A DNA stretch of 64,000 nt from positions 28,976-92,975 of the forward strand of contig CABZHQ010000001.1 in assembly GCA_902525585.1 (NCBI GenBank). Reading direction: 5' to 3'. Under the pieces are notes generated by a model, which did not search any database, was not told the DNA's origin, and was given only the letters and a program-made list of their open reading frames with translations. How positions within the stretch are numbered: the stretch's first letter is position 1; each line of letters opens with the position of its first letter. Of this stretch, positions 52,094-58,866 are shown piece after piece. The position numbers and the translations under genes are program-made. The DNA is from an uncultured Prochlorococcus sp. Lineage in GTDB: Bacteria > Cyanobacteriota > Cyanobacteriia > PCC-6307 > Cyanobiaceae.

Positions 52094-52157
52094 AAGAGAA
52101 AGTTAAATCTTTTACTATCTTTCCAATTTCTTCGTAAAACTTTTCTATTCTTTCCAT
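52029..52157 (-). CDS. Small helical protein, 42 aa, or 5' part of a frameshifted gene
   Basis: ATG 52157, 'MERIEKFYEEIGKIVKDLTF' then 'YVDKQGEFWDDRKKEWKKF', TAA 52029. It overlaps the next frame by 65 bases. Protein-like in both frames up to the overlap. Confidence 0.45.
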   Translation of the reverse strand: MERIEKFYEEIGKIVKDLTFSYVDKQGEFWDDRKKEWKKFDY

Positions 52158-52198
52158 AATTATTTTCTTTAGTATTCTTAACTAGAGAGTGTTTTTTT

Positions 52199-52312
52199 AT
52201 GGGATATTTTCACGAGCTTTGGAATAATCAACCAAATGAACTTATCGGTGTAGGCATGTCAATATTCATTTTGTTGGGAATTTACATAGCATTACTCAAT
52301 ACATATAAGTAG
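52199..52312 (+). CDS. Small membrane protein, 37 aa
   Basis: 'MGYFHELWNNQPNELIGVG' then the helix 'MSIFILLGIYIALLNTYK'. Same layout as 47601-47756. ATG 52199, TAG 52312, 3 bases before the frameshifted DUF1651 gene. Confidence 0.5.
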   Translation: MGYFHELWNNQPNELIGVGMSIFILLGIYIALLNTYK

Positions 52313-52314
52313 TA

Positions 52315-52564
52315 ATGGAAAAATTTACTCTTACTAAATAAGGATAGATCGAGGATAAAAGTATTTGAACCATTTGAAGATGTATCGAAGCCTAGTCCTA
52401 GTATTGATGCAATGATGATTTCCTATGGTTGTGTTTATAAGAGAAGTAGTAAACCAGTTATGAAAGGAAACAGAGTTGAAACTATCGAAGCAGCTCGGAA
52501 GGAATACAAACAACTACTGGACGAGGGGTGGAAGAAAACAAGTATCTTCAGGAGCCATTTGTAG
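52315..52564 (+). pseudogene. Frameshifted DUF1651 gene
   Basis: Compared with 62270-62518, the reading frame starts 'MEKFTLT' and stops, but after one extra base near 52336 the other frame continues 'NKDRSRIKVFEPFEDVSKPS' to 'EGWKKTSIFRSHL'. A single insertion separates it from an intact gene, so the loss is recent. Confidence 0.8.
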
Positions 52565-52593
52565 GCACTAAATACATCAAAGCACATCCTATG

Positions 52594-52613
52594 AGCTCCC
52601 CCTACAGCTCCCC
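52594..52613 (+). repeat. Twin 12-bp end repeat, site d
   Basis: AGCTCCCCCTAC then AGCTCCCC. Same motif as sites i and j of module E4. 74 bp left of tRNA fragment 2. Confidence 0.65.
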
Positions 52614-52636
52614 ATTCTCAATTTGAGACAGTAAAC

Positions 52637-52662
52637 AATAAAAAAGCGAGTTGGGAGACTCG
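52637..52662 (-). terminator. Terminator downstream of tRNA-Pro fragment 2
   Basis: CGAGT...ACTCG stem followed on the minus strand by T-rich sequence (AAAAAA on plus). Similar stems lie beside fragments 3 and 4 (54868, 57964): the tRNA terminator was copied along with the tRNA end. Confidence 0.7.
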
Positions 52663-52686
52663 ATATTATGACTTGGTTTTTAAGAG

Positions 52687-52732
52687 TCGGGATGACAGGA
52701 TTCGAACCTGCGACCTATTGCTCCCAAAGCAC
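52687..52732 (-). repeat. tRNA-Pro(TGG) 3' fragment 2
   Basis: 46 bp, three mismatches to the identical trio. Followed to the right by module-specific sequence starting CCGCCC. Confidence 0.8.
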
Positions 52733-52861
52733 CCGCCCTCCAATTTGAGACACTTACCTAAATAAACAAGTGGTGCAATGGCAAGATAAATGGGATATCA
52801 GAGGATTGGTGAGTCTCAAAAACAGGTCAAAGGTATACGAAATATCCATAAATATACAAAT

Positions 52862-52880
52862 CCTCGCCCGTTTGTCGCCC
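52862..52880 (+). repeat. Twin end repeat, site e
   Basis: TCGCCCGTTTG then TCGCCCG (11-bp period), in a context shared with site f at 54815. Confidence 0.6.
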
Positions 52881-52915
52881 GCTTACTACCTAGTACTTTA
52901 TGAACCAATTTTTTA

Positions 52916-53074
52916 TTAAATAATGCAATAAGGATTACTGAAGGATTTACTACAAAATAATCTATTGCGATTAAATTTTTTTACTGATTTTGAATAGATA
53001 TTAGCTGTAAGGATCGCTCCAAAATTTACTAAAACTACAATCAAGAGAAGTAACTCCATAACGAGGTTGGTCAT
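52916..53074 (-). CDS. Small membrane protein, 52 aa
   Basis: 'MTNLVMELLLLIVVLVNFG' helix, basic tail. A GGAGG ribosome site 8 bases before the ATG (53083-53087 on plus) supports the start. Last gene of the E2 hli operon. Confidence 0.55.
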   Translation of the reverse strand: MTNLVMELLLLIVVLVNFGAILTANIYSKSVKKFNRNRLFCSKSFSNPYCII

Positions 53075-53170
53075 AAGATTTACCTCCTTAAACTTATATG
53101 GAAACTCTATAACGACTTTGTAAGTATTGAATAGAGTTTAAATTCTTATTTTTGGGAGTCTAAATCTTTC

Positions 53171-53260
53171 TTAGTTAGTTGTTTTTTTTCCCTTAGCGAT
53201 CATTACTACTGGTACTAAGAGATAAGTAAAGAAAGAGATTAAGAAAATGTCTATGTTCAT
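53171..53260 (-). CDS. Small membrane protein, 29 aa
   Basis: 'MNIDIFLISFFTYLLVPVVM' then 'IAKGKKTTN'. Single helix, ATG 53260, nine bases from the upstream 75-aa gene. Probably co-expressed with the Hli genes. Confidence 0.5.
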   Translation of the reverse strand: MNIDIFLISFFTYLLVPVVMIAKGKKTTN

Positions 53261-53269
53261 GGCTTTTTA

Positions 53270-53497
53270 CTATAAATTTTTTAAATCTTGTTCTATTTTT
53301 TCAAGTTTTTTGTATAGTTCTGTTTTCTCCTTCAATAGAGCTTTTTTCTTTAACTGAAGTTCTTTGTTAAATGGAGAATTGAAGTACTTTTTGTAAGCTA
53401 GAAAAAATACAGCTAGTGCTACAACAATCCCGATCGCGCCAATTATGAGTATGGGCGAAGATGGAAAATCGTAGAATGGTATAGAGAGTAAAAGCAT
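53270..53497 (-). CDS. Membrane-anchored coiled-coil protein, 75 aa
   Basis: One helix ('ILIIGAIGIVVALAVFFLAY') then a Lys/Glu coiled coil ('ELQLKKKALLKEKTELYKKL'). It directly abuts the Hli gene stop, so it is part of the hli operon. Function unknown. Confidence 0.6.
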   Translation of the reverse strand: MLLLSIPFYDFPSSPILIIGAIGIVVALAVFFLAYKKYFNSPFNKELQLKKKALLKEKTELYKKLEKIEQDLKNL

Positions 53498-53758
53498 TTA
53501 AACGAAACCAGGAATTATTTGGCCTGTTGTTAAGTAAGCTCCAATAGCAGCAATTAATCCAAGCATTGCGAATCTGCCATTAAGCGTTTCTGCTACAACC
53601 TTTTCTTTTTCGATTGTTTTTACTTTAGGGTTTGAATTTGTCATTGGATTTGAAGTTAGATAGTTTAAATTTTCGTCTTGAAATTGCTTTGTTAAATAAG
53701 CAACGAGGATAGCTGTTAAGGATACGATTACAGCTAAAAAGCCTGAAAGAGAAGACAT
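53498..53758 (-). CDS. hli: High-light-inducible protein, 86 aa (paralogue of 14380-14640)
   Basis: Start at ATG 53758 (TAATG with the upstream Hli gene). N-terminal helix 'FLAVIVSLTAILVAYLTKQF', linker, Hli helix 'ETLNGRFAMLGLIAAIGAYL', ending 'TTGQIIPGFV'. Nearly the same as the 14-kb copy, so a recent duplication via the mobile module. Confidence 0.87.
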   Translation of the reverse strand: MSSLSGFLAVIVSLTAILVAYLTKQFQDENLNYLTSNPMTNSNPKVKTIEKEKVVAETLNGRFAMLGLIAAIGAYLTTGQIIPGFV

Positions 53759-53967
53759 TAAAAAATACCTGGAATTATCTGACCTGTAGTTACATAAGCT
53801 CCCAAAAGTGCAACTAAACCAATCATTGCCCAACGTCCATTAACTTTTTCTGCGTTTTGAGGATATCCATCATAAGAAACAGATTGATCAACATAAGGAC
53901 GAGGCTCAGTTGGAAAAATATTTTGCCTTCCGCCTGATTCCGTAGTTATGTATGAAGAATTAGTCAT
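53758..53967 (-). CDS. hli: High-light-inducible protein, 69 aa (paralogue of 14640-14846)
   Basis: 'TTESGGRQNIFPTEPRPY' then Hli helix 'EKVNGRWAMIGLVALLGAYV', ending 'TTGQIIPGIF'. Close to the 14640 copy including the conserved 27-bp upstream block (53997-54023). First gene of the E2 minus operon. Confidence 0.9.
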   Translation of the reverse strand: MTNSSYITTESGGRQNIFPTEPRPYVDQSVSYDGYPQNAEKVNGRWAMIGLVALLGAYVTTGQIIPGIF

Positions 53968-53996
53968 TAGTTTAAGAATTTAATTTGTTAACAAAC

Positions 53997-54023
53997 GTAA
54001 CATTCTTATTAACTAATGTAAAG
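53997..54023. promoter_or_regulatory. Conserved upstream block of the duplicated hli operon
   Basis: 27 bp with about five differences to 14872-14898, in the same position before the first Hli gene. Read on minus it begins CTTTACAT and ends TGTTAC. Conserved while the surrounding DNA has changed. Confidence 0.6.
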
Positions 54024-54185
54024 AAAAAGGTTAAAAATATGTGTAATTCGGTACTTTTAAAGCAACATTGATACAGATCCGTAACAGTTATTAATTTATT
54101 TTTAAAGTTAAAGCTAATAATTAAAAGATCATGGAGATATGAAAAAACTTCCCCGGATTTGTTTTTGATTGATCAAAATTAAATA

Positions 54186-54335
54186 ATGACTGATCCTATT
54201 CTCTACTTATCGATGATCCTTGGGTTGGGAGGCGTTTATGTCTTGATTGCCTCTTTCAATGATGACGATGATGACAGCAATGATGATGGAGAAAAATATT
54301 TTTTTAATCTCGAGTATGCAGAGGCGGGAAAATAG
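54186..54335 (+). CDS. Small membrane protein with acidic tail, 49 aa
   Basis: 'MTDPILYLSMILGLGGVYVL' helix, then 'NDDDDDSNDDGEKYFF' acidic stretch. ATG 54186, TAG 54335. First gene of the E2 plus run with an Hli gene. Function unknown. Confidence 0.55.
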   Translation: MTDPILYLSMILGLGGVYVLIASFNDDDDDSNDDGEKYFFNLEYAEAGK

Positions 54336-54461
54336 TTTAATAAGTCCAGCTTATAGTGGGTATGAGAGTAAGTAATTATACTCACACTTGCAATTTTCAA
54401 TTATTAGATTTGTTTAAAGATTGCATTAAGAAGCGTCTTAGCTAAACAACCAACCAAACAA

Positions 54462-54596
54462 ATGAACGAAACAAAAACAGTTGAGAAGGAAAAAATCGTA
54501 GCTGAGAAGCTTAACGGTAGGTTTGCAATGATCGGCTTTATTGCCCTTATTGGTGCATATCTAACAACAGGACAAATTATTCCAGGGTTTGTATAA
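54462..54596 (+). CDS. hli: High-light-inducible protein, 44 aa
   Basis: 'EKLNGRFAMIGFIALIGAYL' and 'TTGQIIPGFV' at the end. The Hli part matches the end of the 86-aa Hli protein nearby. It abuts the 35-aa gene (TAA then ATG with no gap). Confidence 0.88.
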   Translation: MNETKTVEKEKIVAEKLNGRFAMIGFIALIGAYLTTGQIIPGFV

Positions 54597-54704
54597 ATGG
54601 ATTTTATATTTAAAAGACAAGGATATGTACCAATCAAGGTGGTTCCTTATATATTCTTTGTTGCAGTTGTTTTAAGCATCGCAACAACAACTACATTCGT
54701 ATAG
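54597..54704 (+). CDS. Small membrane protein, 35 aa
   Basis: 'MDFIFKRQGYVPIKVVPYIF' then 'FVAVVLSIATTTTFV'. It starts on the base after the Hli stop, so it is in the same operon; a terminator follows. Unknown function. Confidence 0.55.
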   Translation: MDFIFKRQGYVPIKVVPYIFFVAVVLSIATTTTFV

Positions 54705-54725
54705 TTTTTAAAACTTGCATTGTCA

Positions 54726-54763
54726 TGAAAGTCAGCTGGTAGGGAATACGAGCTGACTTTTTT
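54726..54763 (+). terminator. Rho-independent terminator after the hli pair
   Basis: Stem AAAGTCAGCT / AGCTGACTTT with a 13-base loop, then T's. Close to the gene end. Confidence 0.8.
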
Positions 54764-54814
54764 AATTGGTATTGCCGGCGACACACCCTCCAAAGTTATC
54801 CAAAGATATACAAA

Positions 54815-54832
54815 TCCTCGCACATTCCTCGC
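54815..54832 (+). repeat. Twin 11-bp end repeat, site f
   Basis: TCCTCGCACAT then TCCTCGC. Similar to site e in sequence and context. Confidence 0.6.
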
Positions 54833-54908
54833 CTGCAGAGATTTTAAGATAAACGAGAAATAAATAAGCGAATGGGGGACTCGCTATTATGAATTGGTTT
54901 TTAAATTG

Positions 54909-54954
54909 TCGGGGCGACAGGATTCGAACCTGCGACCTAGTGCTCCCAAAGCAC
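54909..54954 (-). repeat. tRNA-Pro(TGG) 3' fragment 3
   Basis: 46 bp, identical to fragments 4 and 5. Reverse complement starts GTGCTTTGGGAGCAC (anticodon TGG in the loop), then T-arm GGTTCGAATCC and ends CCCCGA. Confidence 0.85.
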
Positions 54955-55042
54955 TTAACAACCCTAGTTGGGCACTATGTCTACAGACCATGACTAAATA
55001 GTTGCAGGTTTTTACAGGATTTGACATCACAAACTAGGGTAT

Positions 55043-55064
55043 ATTTGTTGGCGATTTGTTGGCG
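55043..55064 (+). repeat. Twin 11-bp end repeat, site g
   Basis: ATTTGTTGGCG present twice directly in tandem. 89 bp right of tRNA fragment 3; the last gene of E3 ends 14 bases later. Confidence 0.85.
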
Positions 55065-55077
55065 ATAAATATTACTT

Positions 55078-56418
55078 CTAGGAAGTAAAAAATAAAATAA
55101 AAGGTGAAACAATAGCGAAAAATATAAAACTAAAACGATAAAATTTGTCAAAAGATAGTCCGAAATATTTCTTTGAAAACCTTTCTATCCTATTTCTAGA
55201 ATCAACTATTATGAGGGCATTTGCTAATTGAAGGATAGCTAGCAAGTAACTTAAGAAATAAAGTTTATCCATATAGGTGATATAGGATAATTGAGGAATT
55301 TCACTTTGATAGCCATTTTGCATAAAGATGAAAGTAAGCAAAACTGTTGGGGGAGTAGCAACTTTAATATCTTTGAATTTATTAGATAAATTTTCGGTAA
55401 GGATCAGGACTGATACTCCTGCGATTAAAGGCAATATATATCTGAAAAAACTTGATGAGCCTGACCTTACAAAATAAGATTCTAAAACTGCAACAGGATA
55501 GTAATCTATTTTTTTAGTTGCTTCAAAAAATTCTTTCGAAATAATATTATTATCTACATCCTGATCTTGCACATTATATCCAGGCTTCAATTCATTGTAT
55601 ATGCATCCATATTCTTTATAAACTTGATCTTTTTCGTAAAAATCATCTATATAACACTGTTTATCTTGATGAATAAAAGCTTCAAATCTAAATCTATCTT
55701 CCAAAACATTTCCTGAAGCATCAAGAAAAAAATGTATTTTAGTGGCCGGTAAAAGACTTGTTAGCTCAATCCTTAATTTTGAATTGTCAAATGGAAATCT
55801 TCTCAAATCTCTATCCAATCTAAATCTTCCAGAGAATTTGTACAAAGATGTTTTTGCATCAGATGAATTATCTAAAGTAACTTTCTCATATATTTGATCT
55901 TCCGAATCATAAAAATTTAAATATAAGGAAGAAAGTACATCTTTCTTAGATTTATCTAGCAACTCTTGATCAGGCATATGCTCATCAAGAGGAACAACCC
56001 CTTCATCAGTCCATGATGCTCTTATAAATCCACTTGCATAAATACTTGAAGTTTTTTCATCAAAGTCAAATAGATTGTTAATCTTTATAGTTATGTATGT
56101 ATCATCTGGGATTTGATATTCTGAAAAATTTTCCTCTCCCTTTTCAAATTGATCTTTAAATTCATTAAAGAATTTATTTCTATAGTTACTGACTTTTTGT
56201 TTTAGTAGCCCATCTTCATAAAAGTTTAGAGTTTCTATAGATCTGGAATATTCACTCTGGGTTATAGGTATTGTTGATTGTTGAACATATTCGTTAATAC
56301 TAAAAAAAGTGGTTAAACCAAAAATAAAAAATATAAATAGAGTTAGAGTAAGAGAAATACCAAAAATCTTTTTTTGTTGATTTAACTTTTTAAAAATATT
56401 CTTTTTAACTTTTTTCAT
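55078..56418 (-). CDS. Pentameric ligand-gated ion channel-like protein (Cys-loop superfamily), 446 aa
   Basis: Layout of a prokaryotic pLGIC. After an N-terminal membrane segment (about 18-40) comes an extracellular beta domain of about 270 residues, with 'YASGFIRASWTDEGVVPLDE' (loop A-like W-x-D) and 'LRRFPFDNSKLRIEL', the FPFD of the Cys-loop position (208-211). Four helices follow: M1 about 323-341, M2 355-368, M3 378-405 ('SYITYMDKLYFLSYL') and M4 427-444. No Cys pair, as in other bacterial forms. It would gate ions in response to a ligand. It lies 6 bases downstream of the PrsW-like gene. The extra N-terminal helix is unusual; ligand unknown. Confidence 0.7.
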   Translation of the reverse strand: MKKVKKNIFKKLNQQKKIFGISLTLTLFIFFIFGLTTFFSINEYVQQSTIPITQSEYSRSIETLNFYEDGLLKQKVSNYRNKFFNEFKDQFEKGEENFSEYQIPDDTYITIKINNLFDFDEKTSSIYASGFIRASWTDEGVVPLDEHMPDQELLDKSKKDVLSSLYLNFYDSEDQIYEKVTLDNSSDAKTSLYKFSGRFRLDRDLRRFPFDNSKLRIELTSLLPATKIHFFLDASGNVLEDRFRFEAFIHQDKQCYIDDFYEKDQVYKEYGCIYNELKPGYNVQDQDVDNNIISKEFFEATKKIDYYPVAVLESYFVRSGSSSFFRYILPLIAGVSVLILTENLSNKFKDIKVATPPTVLLTFIFMQNGYQSEIPQLSYITYMDKLYFLSYLLAILQLANALIIVDSRNRIERFSKKYFGLSFDKFYRFSFIFFAIVSPFILFFTS

Positions 56419-56424
56419 ATATGT

Positions 56425-57459
56425 TTATGTAGAGACATTAGATATCAAATTAATTGCATTAGATAGGATAATCTTTCTCTCTTTTTTTTCGTAGTTGATA
56501 TATTCATCTGAATAGGACAAAGCGTATTTTGAAAAAGAATTAAATATATCTCTGCTAACTGGAGAGGTTTTATGAAGCTTAAAAAGTCTCCAACTCCATT
56601 TATATCTTGCTAGGAGGTGATAAATAGGATTAGATAGTACCTTCAAAGTTTGTAATTGAGGTTTTTCTAACAAATTTTGATCATGAATTTCAAATATAAA
56701 AAAATTTAAATAATTTATATCTCTTATGACTGAGAAACCAATTAAAGTTATAAATAGAGCAATGGATAAAGCTCTAGTTATTGCATATGAAATATTTCCT
56801 AAATAATTAATAGCTGCAATACTATTTGAAGATTCGAAGGAAGAGAATACACTTGAAAGATTGTTGAAAAAATGTAATCCAATAGCGATTAAAACAAAAA
56901 AGAGAAAATTAAGTTTGATTTTGGTTGACTTTTTGTAGAACCATAATCCAACGCCAGACCAAGCAGTGAAAAGTGCATGCATATAACCACTTTCAATAAC
57001 TCTTCCAGTTAGCTGCATGTTCCAATAATAAGTAATGTCATTCTCATAGCCTAATGTTCCCCATAAATAAATAATATTTTCAATAAATTGAAAACCTGCT
57101 GCAACTAAACAGCTATAAACAACGAAATCTGTTAATGAATGAAATTCTTTCTTGAAAGTTTTAAAAACAAAAAACAATCCTATAAATTTATAAATTTCTT
57201 CTTTTATTGGAGCGTCAATAATTGTCCCAAAAACTTCATTTAAATTCGGGTCGAGATCTAAAGTATTAATAATATAGTTCCCTATCGAAAAAGGAAAAAT
57301 TAATATTGCTATGGCTGAAGCAATTCCCCAAGCAAATGCTGCGATAATTGGTTTTAGTGGCTCCCTTTCAATTGCATCAAGAAAACGTATGGAGTAAATA
57401 ATTGAAAGACTGCTTAAAGTTGCAAATATTGGACTTGCTAAAAATATAAATAATTCCAT
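56425..57459 (-). CDS. PrsW-family intramembrane metalloprotease
   Basis: 344 residues, about eight helices. Metal-site motifs are visible: 'APIKEEIYKF' (Glu87-Glu88-x-x-Lys91), 'GFQFIENIIYLW' (Glu127), His161 in 'YMHALFTAWSG' and His196 in 'GLHFFNN'. PrsW proteases cut membrane-anchored regulators such as anti-sigma factors. Here it is upstream of the channel-like gene with 6 bases between them, so it may process or regulate the channel. The C-terminal 100 residues are a soluble extension. Confidence 0.82.
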   Translation of the reverse strand: MELFIFLASPIFATLSSLSIIYSIRFLDAIEREPLKPIIAAFAWGIASAIAILIFPFSIGNYIINTLDLDPNLNEVFGTIIDAPIKEEIYKFIGLFFVFKTFKKEFHSLTDFVVYSCLVAAGFQFIENIIYLWGTLGYENDITYYWNMQLTGRVIESGYMHALFTAWSGVGLWFYKKSTKIKLNFLFFVLIAIGLHFFNNLSSVFSSFESSNSIAAINYLGNISYAITRALSIALFITLIGFSVIRDINYLNFFIFEIHDQNLLEKPQLQTLKVLSNPIYHLLARYKWSWRLFKLHKTSPVSRDIFNSFSKYALSYSDEYINYEKKERKIILSNAINLISNVST

Positions 57460-57557
57460 TAATTCAAAATATTTTCTAAATTAATAAACCTAAATATGGG
57501 TTTCTGCAATTGTTTGTTTGCTGGCCAATATTTATTTAAGGATTATTTTTAATGCTT

Positions 57558-57872
57558 CTACTCTGATACTTCTATTTTGAGTGCTTTGATTTTTAAATCT
57601 CCATAATTTTTTGCTTTAACAATTCCGGCTTTTGCCAAAAAAGGAGTTGCAATGAAGGCAAAAGGAGTAGCCTTTTCCTCAGGAGTAAACAAGCCAATTA
57701 TAAAAGCTCCGAAAAATACAAATAAAGCAGGAGTAATTGTTCTTCTTGAGGCAGCATAGTAAATCCATACAAAAGGGATAATATGAGCTACTGCATAACC
57801 CCAGCCTTTATCTTTTTGTCTGACTTCCCATGATTCCTCTTTACTTATTAAATTTGGTTTAGGAATTACCAT
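57558..57872 (-). CDS. Hypothetical membrane protein, 104 aa
   Basis: N-terminal polar part ('EESWEVRQKDKGWGYAVAH'), then 'IIPFVWIYYAASRRTITPAL' and 'FVFFGAFIIGLF', and a second hydrophobic region. Two or three helices. First gene of E3; 98 bases before the protease gene. Function unknown. Confidence 0.55.
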   Translation of the reverse strand: MVIPKPNLISKEESWEVRQKDKGWGYAVAHIIPFVWIYYAASRRTITPALFVFFGAFIIGLFTPEEKATPFAFIATPFLAKAGIVKAKNYGDLKIKALKIEVSE

Positions 57873-57914
57873 ACTAAAATTGAATAAATTTTTTGTAAGT
57901 TTAACTTAAACATA

Positions 57915-57936
57915 ATTTGTTGGCTATTTGTTGGCT
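57915..57936 (+). repeat. Twin 11-bp end repeat, site h
   Basis: ATTTGTTGGCT twice in tandem; differs from site g only in the last base of each unit. Left of tRNA fragment 4 by 75 bp. An inverted TTGGCT/AGCCAA is also formed with 57943-57949. Confidence 0.85.
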
Positions 57937-57963
57937 GCTATGAGCCAACAAGTAAAAGCAATA

Positions 57964-57988
57964 AAAAAGCGAGTCTGGGTAACTCGCT
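57964..57988 (-). terminator. tRNA-Pro terminator copy beside fragment 4
   Basis: GCGAGT / ACTCGC stem and A6 on plus (T6 on minus), 24 bp from the tRNA 3' end. Copies beside fragments 2 and 3. Confidence 0.75.
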
Positions 57989-58011
57989 AGTATGACTTGG
58001 TTTTTAAATGG

Positions 58012-58057
58012 TCGGGGCGACAGGATTCGAACCTGCGACCTAGTGCTCCCAAAGCAC
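58012..58057 (-). repeat. tRNA-Pro(TGG) 3' fragment 4
   Basis: 46 bp identical to fragments 3 and 5, no CCA encoded and no 5' half. Confidence 0.85.
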
Positions 58058-58182
58058 TTGTATGTAACTTTGAGAAAAATATAAGAATGTAGATTGTAAC
58101 TATACTTTTCTTTGTTGTTGGAACGTATTTGAGTCTCAAAATTATGCGTTGCGATCGCAAAAAATAGCATACGATTGTCGCC

Positions 58183-58206
58183 TAGCTCCCCCTTTAGCTC
58201 CCCCCT
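58183..58206 (+). repeat. Twin 12-bp end repeat, site i
   Basis: TAGCTCCCCCTT then TAGCTCCCCCCT. 126 bp right of tRNA fragment 4. Confidence 0.8.
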
Positions 58207-58246
58207 TTACAACCTAGTGCCTTCTTGTAGTTATCAAACTGAAAAT

Positions 58247-58280
58247 AATTGACAGTCGATATAAAATAAGGGGCAATTAG
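58247..58280 (+). promoter_or_regulatory. 34-bp repeated promoter-like module, copy C
   Basis: Begins AATTGACAGTCGAT and ends GGGGCAATTAG, 10 bases before the 58291 start; the same distance as copy B to its gene. TATAAAAT is the likely -10. Confidence 0.65.
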
Positions 58281-58290
58281 CCTTTTTTTT

Positions 58291-58860
58291 ATGACTAAAA
58301 AGTGGAAACAATCTGAATTAAATAGAATCTACAGAGATAATCCAGAATTAAAGAAAGCCCCCTTAGTGGGTGTAGATGTAATAGTTGTTGAATTTTTAAA
58401 ATTACATGATGTAGAAGCAAGACCACCTAAAAATACAAGCAAGAGAGATGGAGCTATTGCTGGAGCTATTACTGGTGCATTTGGTGCTGATGTAGGAGGA
58501 GATGCTTTTTTAATACAAGGACAAAAAACACAAACCCAACAGCAAGAATGGACATCATGGAAACAATGGGCTTTAAGTCATAAAGATTTCCCAGAATATA
58601 AAGCCAAGTTTAATGGTGAAGCAGAAGCAAAAAATAAGGAAATTGATAAGACATTGGCTGACCCTGCTTTTATAGAAAAATGGGAGGCTTATTTTAAAGA
58701 AGCTCGTGATAAAGAATTTGTGAAAAAACAAAAAGCTATGAAAGGAAGAGCCTATGCGTTGATAGCATTATTCGTAATTATTGGAACGTTGATTGGTATT
58801 GGAAACTCACCAGAAGCCCAAAAGTTTTTAAATATCGAAGGTAGTGAATATAAAAAATAA
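58291..58860 (+). CDS. Hypothetical protein with glycine-zipper and C-terminal helix, 189 aa
   Basis: N-terminal soluble part, then a glycine-rich 'DGAIAGAITGAFGADVGG' (glycine zipper, membrane-active type), a Trp/Lys-rich middle ('WTSWKQWALSHKDFPEYKAK') and one C-terminal transmembrane helix ('YALIALFVIIGTLIGIG'). First gene of the E4 run; the next gene starts 6 bases later. No family recognised. Could be a membrane-acting effector, but that is inference. Confidence 0.55.
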   Translation: MTKKWKQSELNRIYRDNPELKKAPLVGVDVIVVEFLKLHDVEARPPKNTSKRDGAIAGAITGAFGADVGGDAFLIQGQKTQTQQQEWTSWKQWALSHKDFPEYKAKFNGEAEAKNKEIDKTLADPAFIEKWEAYFKEARDKEFVKKQKAMKGRAYALIALFVIIGTLIGIGNSPEAQKFLNIEGSEYKK

Positions 58861-58866
58861 TAATTA

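Larger units (their letters stand above)
48631..52732. mobile_element. Module E1 between tRNA-Pro fragments 1 and 2
   Basis: About 4.1 kb. Genes: NTF2-like, hypothetical, DUF3764-like, DUF1330, RRM protein, RNA element copy 2, two overlapping small ORFs, small membrane protein and a frameshifted DUF1651 gene. No recombinase. The left-end repeat (48766-48787, imperfect) and right-end repeat (52594-52613, AGCTCCCC type) do not match, so it may be a composite. Confidence 0.6.
52687..54954. mobile_element. Module E2 between tRNA-Pro fragments 2 and 3
   Basis: About 2.2 kb, carrying a five-gene minus operon with two Hli proteins and a plus operon with one Hli. No recombinase. End repeats e and f are similar, both preceded by 'atatacaaatcctcg', as expected if they are the two ends of the same element. 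Confidence 0.7.
54909..58057. mobile_element. Module E3 between tRNA-Pro fragments 3 and 4
   Basis: About 3.1 kb with three minus-strand genes: channel-like protein, PrsW-type protease and a 104-aa membrane protein. No recombinase. Perfect twin repeats g and h at its two ends differ from each other by one base per unit, strong evidence that they are matched ends. Confidence 0.75.

Noticed and set aside
51888-52106. 72-codon plus ORF
   Set aside because: Antisense to the helical proteins on minus, cysteine-rich in a way typical of shadow frames.
54404-54637. 77-codon minus ORF
   Set aside because: Antisense to the Hli gene 54462-54596, which has a clear family signature.
57901-58170. 89-codon minus ORF across tRNA fragment 4
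   Set aside because: It runs through the tRNA fragment and its terminator, with no ribosome site and non-protein-like composition.
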